A DNA stretch of 64,000 nt from Orthonyx spaldingii (taxonomy: Eukaryota; Chordata; Aves; Passeriformes; Orthonychidae): NCBI GenBank assembly GCA_013397795.1, contig VZTJ01004015.1:2461133-2525132 (forward strand). The letters are read 5' to 3'. The translations under genes and the position numbers were made by a program. Every line of letters starts with the position of its first letter. Positions within the stretch are counted from its first letter, which is position 1. A model generated the notes under the pieces. The model searched no databases, was not told where the DNA came from, and saw nothing but the letters and a program-made list of their open reading frames with translations. Below, piece after piece: positions 60,525-64,000 of this stretch.

Positions 60525-60682
60525 GTAAGTTTGAAGATGGACTTCTAGCATATAGAAAAAACATACCTTGTGTTTCCAGGAATACAACTGAAAGGTGTTT
60601 TCTCAGTTTCGAAACTTTGGTTTTGGCTATTGCACTTCTTTTACTGCTCATCATCAAGAATGCTGGTAATATCTATGAATGA
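60525..60682 (+). other. In-frame read-through of the 60335 exon, candidate alternative C-terminus
   Basis: Directly after the exon the frame stays open for 52 codons to a TGA at 60680-60682. The tail contains NTT (a glycosylation sequon) and then FETLVLAIALLLLLIIKNAG, a 14-16 residue strongly hydrophobic run bounded by Glu and Lys. AATAAA hexamers follow at 60858-60863 and 60930-60935. Retention of this intron start with use of those signals would give an orphan-domain-only form with a hydrophobic C-terminus. The donor of the exon is strong (GTAAGT) and no transcript evidence is available here, so a chance open frame is the default. Confidence 0.2.
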
Positions 60683-61718
60683 TGGTTACAAATAATAATC
60701 TGTGGCTTTTTGATTAGAAAAGTCCAGGCATGTTATGTTATTTCCTGGAATTTGGTGGAATTAAATGTTTATAGTTTATCCAATGCCCAAGACTTTATAA
60801 CTGATGATACCCAGTGTTCACTGAAATGGGTGTCAGCAACTGGATATCTTGTTAGTTAATAAATCCAGCTTTGATTTTTTAATGTGTTTTTTCTAAAAGT
60901 ATGAGCATAGTGTTTCCTTGAGATGATTAAATAAACATGGAAACTGTTTGCAGACATGAGTGGCTTACCAAAAAAAGTCTGAGCAAACAGAATAAATACA
61001 ACTACTAAAAAAGTTGGGTATTTGGCCCAAGTAATTGCTGATGTAAAGCTATCTGGGTCCATTGGAGCTAGCAGAGTTGCATCTGTTTTTTTCACTAAAT
61101 CTGAGTTTCAACCACTAAAGCTACTGTTTTACAATTTTTATAAAGCTTATGTTCACATTAATTTTATCAATTGCACTCTCATGGGTTCTGTCCTCAGTCA
61201 TGTGTATAAGCCAAGGGATAGTTTTCTCATTTACTCACTATAAAGTTAACTCTTATTTAGCTTCACTGTGGTTATATTAACAGTTCACAACACTAGTGAC
61301 TGAATTTCTGGTGCGTCAGGTAGTGGAAGGATTTCACCTAATGATTTGCACTTAGACTGTTTCAGCAGCACCAAAATGGTATATTTGATGAATGTGATAT
61401 TTCTTTTACCTCTGTGGATCTTCTGCATATAATAGGTCCACTCAATAGGTCCATCAAAAGTTTATTTTCAACTCTTGGTGAGAGAGATTTTTGACAGAGA
61501 CTAAGTATACAAAGATTAGGTGCCTCGGTAACAACTAAACCCTTAGTTGCAGGAGTTGTGGCTAGTTGCCTGCAAGGTACAAAGATGCTGCTTTTCATGT
61601 CCTTGAGGAGTTCCTTTTATGGATAATATTTTTTTTGTATGAAAATTATTTGTTCTGGATAGTTTTAGGAAAAATATCTAATAAACTAATGTAGATTTGT
61701 TGTTTTTTTCTTTTGTAG
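60525..61718 (+). other. TGFBR3: TGFBR3 intron (1.2 kb)
   Basis: Phase-1 intron, GTAAGT donor, TTTTGTAG acceptor behind a T-rich tract. Apart from the open read-through at its start and two AATAAA hexamers (60858-60863 and 60930-60935), nothing is recognised in it. Confidence 0.9.
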
Positions 61719-62035
61719 AAGAGATGAATGATGAAGAAGACCATTCCCTTCCTCCAGAGCTGACAGAATTGCTGGGTGCTAACCCACTGCCAGCTCCAAA
61801 GAATACTGATGGCCTGACTTTTCCATTTCACATTAACAGAGGAAGACATGACACCATGGGAGAAGAAATCTTCCCATCCAGGCATTCAGTAGATACATTA
61901 ATAAATCATGACTTTGGGCATTCCTTCTCAAAACGTAAAGAGCCTGAAGAAGTTCAGGGCAGTGCTGATATGGCCCTGTCAATAAAGTGTGATGACAAGG
62001 TTATGACAGTAGCTGTAGAAAAAGATTCTCTACAG
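61719..62035 (+). CDS. TGFBR3: TGFBR3 exon: acidic linker and start of the ZP domain
   Basis: The largest visible exon encodes the end of Glu339 and residues 340-444. It opens EMNDEEDHSLPPELTELLG, a Glu/Asp-rich linker, continues through a poorly conserved Pro/Arg/His-containing part (LTFPFHINRG...), and then returns to strong conservation at KEPEEVQGSADMALSIKCDD and VAVEKDSLQ. Human has REPEEVQGSVDIALSVKCDN and VAVEKDSFQ. The EEVQGS motif marks the beginning of the ZP module, which binds inhibin and TGF-beta. The cysteine in SIKCDD is the first ZP cysteine. The variable linker is slightly shorter than in human, judged from the shift of about seven residues in numbering by the NGT site of the next exon. 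The donor is CAGGTTGGT, weaker than the others because of TTGG after G. Confidence 0.96.
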
Positions 62036-62708
62036 GTTGGTGTAATATCTTATTCTCAGAACTGGGGAGCCTTTTGTGGGCAGACCATTTTATTTGCATT
62101 TGGATTGAAAACATAAACATTCAAAGTCCTACAGCCATCACCACAAACCCTCCCCAAAATAGTTTGGTGAGGAAACGATACTGTAGATGTTCTTTGCCAT
62201 AACTCAGAATCGTGTTTTCCCTTCACAACAATCTGGTGGTTTTTAGAGGGATTTCTCATTGAAGGTGTGCACAGTTGGTTCTGTCAAAAGATTTCTATAC
62301 TCAGCCATCAGTCTGAGTTCTTAATTTCTGAAATATAAAGAAGCTGCTTTTGGTAGCAATGTGAGACCTAAATAGATCTATCTTTACCAGCTGACAGGTT
62401 GCTTGTGTCCATTTGTATTGTGGAAAAGAGCCTGATACAGACAGCATTTTAGTTCATTTCAGACCAAACAGAGTCAGCATTATTAATCAGCAGATTAATA
62501 ATGAACCTGTTGTTTCCTTTTTTTTCCATGTTACATTTATTCCTTGTCTGCCATGTATAACAGCATTTTGAGAGTGACCTTCCCTGTATGTCAGTACAAT
62601 GAACTTCACTTCCTCCTGTCAGCAGTCACGAACAGTGACTGAACTGCACTTTAAGCAGGAGCTGAACACAATTGTGCGTCAGCCCCTGACAAAGCGCCTT
62701 TGTTTCAG
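62036..62708 (+). other. TGFBR3: TGFBR3 intron (0.67 kb)
   Basis: The shortest complete intron in the window, phase 0, GTTGGT donor and TTTGTTTCAG acceptor. Reading through the donor gives 27 more residues before a stop. Nothing else was recognised in it. Confidence 0.9.
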
Positions 62709-62858
62709 GCTGGCGGCTACACCCGCACTGAGCTCTCGCTGCTGGACCACTCTTGCAAAGCCAGGATGAATGGGACCCACTTCATCCTGGAATCTTCACT
62801 GAACAAGTGTGGGACTCGGACAGCATATATCTTGAACAAGATTGTTTATTTTAACTCT
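62709..62858 (+). CDS. TGFBR3: TGFBR3 exon: ZP domain, N-terminal part
   Basis: This exon encodes residues 445-494, exactly 50 codons with phase-0 borders (TTTCAG acceptor, CTCTGTGAGT donor). It reads YTRTELSLLDHSCKARMNGT, then HFILESSLNKCGTRT and ends IVYFNS. Human has VTLLDPTCKAKMNGT, HFVLESPLNGCGTR and VVYYNS. Cysteines in DHSCK and NKCGT are the next ZP cysteines, and NGT (Asn465 in this numbering, Asn492 in human) is a conserved N-glycosylation site. The short loop between CGTR and the IVYFNS/VVYYNS strand is unlike human: seven residues TAYILNK against eight. The next exon, expected to begin with IV plus the GAG-attachment region, is not in the window. Confidence 0.96.
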
Positions 62859-64000
62859 GTGAGTATTTTACAAGGAGGATCCACCTTCTGTACTGCACAT
62901 CGTAGTAGTACAAGGAAGCCATTGTAGTTAGCTTTAGTCTTAGCAAAAATGAGGCATCCTCATCCTTTCCTGTCTAACTCAAACCTAGTTGCAGCCACAG
63001 TTCCTGTATTCAAGGAGGTATGAAGGCTGCACATTCCATGTGCTCCTGTGGTCAGATAGTATTCCAAAGGAAAAAGGAGGAGTTGGAGTTACATACATTT
63101 TACAACATGGCTGCCCTATGGGGACCGTCTGTCCCAGTCTCAGAAGTTGCACTGGCTTTCCTTGTGCAGCTTTGATGCATCCATACATAAGCAATACTGC
63201 ATTGCTGTAAAGAGAAATAGGAATGGAGTTTTGTAATTGCACAAAGCAATACCTTTTAATTCATGTCCTGAATTAAGTGAAATTTTTTTCTTCTAAAATT
63301 GTGCATGAAAAAAGGCTTTTAAAATGTGAGGAAATTACATTATTTTTGCATGCTTTTCTCTTAGATTTTGAATTTATATTTTTTATTAGTTACTATATAT
63401 AACAAAGGGACTCTTGGGTGCTAGTATATGAGTGATGATGCAGAGGAGTCCAGTTAGGTTGTAAGCAACTGCTGCCAGACTGGCTCAGCTTAGCAGCCAG
63501 AGTACAATGCAGATATTTTGGGTTCAAAAGTAATTACACGTTTCTCTTGCTGAGCTTTCCAGTACATAGAAGTAACTTTGGCAAATGATGGAAAGCCTGT
63601 GGTCCAACCCAAACACAGCTAAGGCAATCTGATCTGACCTTGCCTGGTTAAAACTGTTCTATGCTGGGGAGTCAGTAGCACCTAACTTTAGAAACAGTCC
63701 CAAACCAAGATAGACTCATCGGCAAACGACAGAACGGCACGGGTCTGGAGCTAAATACTCTCATGGCCCCTGCTTTCTATTGTGGCACAAAGTAATGTGG
63801 TTATTTACCTCCTCTCCATTCTCCATCGTGTCTTTTAATACCGTTGGCTACACACTTGAACTCCAAATCATGCATGGGATTGTTCAGAATTCAAGAGCAT
63901 TTCTCCTGGAAAAGAGACACCCTGCAGTGGAGTGTCAAAGGGTGTGTATATGTCACTTTTGAGCAGTTGCTCTGTCTAAGAAAACAAAGTTGAAGTCCTG
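62859..64000 (+). other. TGFBR3: TGFBR3 intron, 5' part, running off the right edge
   Basis: Phase-0 intron beginning GTGAGT. I searched the remaining 1.1 kb for the following ZP exon (the recalled human sequence continues with IVIQVPAL and a serine-glycine acidic region) and did not find it. No repeat was recognised. The rest of the gene must lie beyond the window. Confidence 0.85.

Noticed and set aside
1..64000. CRISPR array, prokaryotic operon, phage or other novel defence-type system
   Set aside because: No regularly spaced repeats, no dense coding and no bacterial gene structure; the window is a vertebrate gene with large introns.
1..64000. tRNA, rRNA, snoRNA or microRNA genes
   Set aside because: No cloverleaf with box A and B, no rRNA segment and no long conserved-looking hairpin was seen; the hairpins noted are too short.

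Overview
The window looks like avian genomic DNA: AT-leaning, with few repeats and long introns. It carries part of one recognisable protein-coding gene, TGFBR3 (betaglycan, the TGF-beta type III receptor), on the plus strand. The evidence for a bird is two CR1 retroposon 3' ends of avian type, a low transposon load (two CR1 fragments, one solo LTR, one possible ancient MIR) and a receptor sequence that is close to, but clearly different from, mammalian betaglycan. I cannot name the species.

Gene layout. Eight consecutive internal coding exons were found, each bounded by AG and GT and joined in compatible phases: 15046-15230, 34387-34524, 47625-47808, 53156-53324, 55611-55758, 60335-60524, 61719-62035 and 62709-62858. 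Together they encode 494 residues, starting right after the signal peptide and covering the orphan domain, the acidic linker and the start of the zona pellucida (ZP) domain. By order and phase they match human coding exons 3-10. The signal-peptide exon is not visible and should lie left of the window. The rest of the ZP domain, the glycosaminoglycan sites, the membrane segment and the cytoplasmic tail should lie right of it. Residues are numbered here from the first residue of the 15046 exon, residue 1.

Non-coding content. About 62.5 kb is intron. The clearest insertion is a 600-bp solo LTR at 8258-8857, in antisense orientation, with a 6-bp target duplication and its own TATA box and polyadenylation signals. 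CR1 3' fragments lie at 26403-26778 and 52230-52440, both in sense orientation. A possible MIR relic lies near 38083-38165. Low-complexity G/T or A/C tracts recur at 14.6, 16.4-16.7, 33.05 and 48.5 kb. There are several short duplications, hairpins and GC- or CpG-rich patches.

How it works together. The exons would be spliced into one receptor mRNA. No second gene, RNA gene, operon, CRISPR array or new biological system could be supported. The most interesting testable observation is that reading through the splice donor of the 60335 exon stays open for 52 codons, includes a short very hydrophobic run, and is followed by two AATAAA signals inside the intron. That could give a truncated orphan-domain isoform, or it could be chance.
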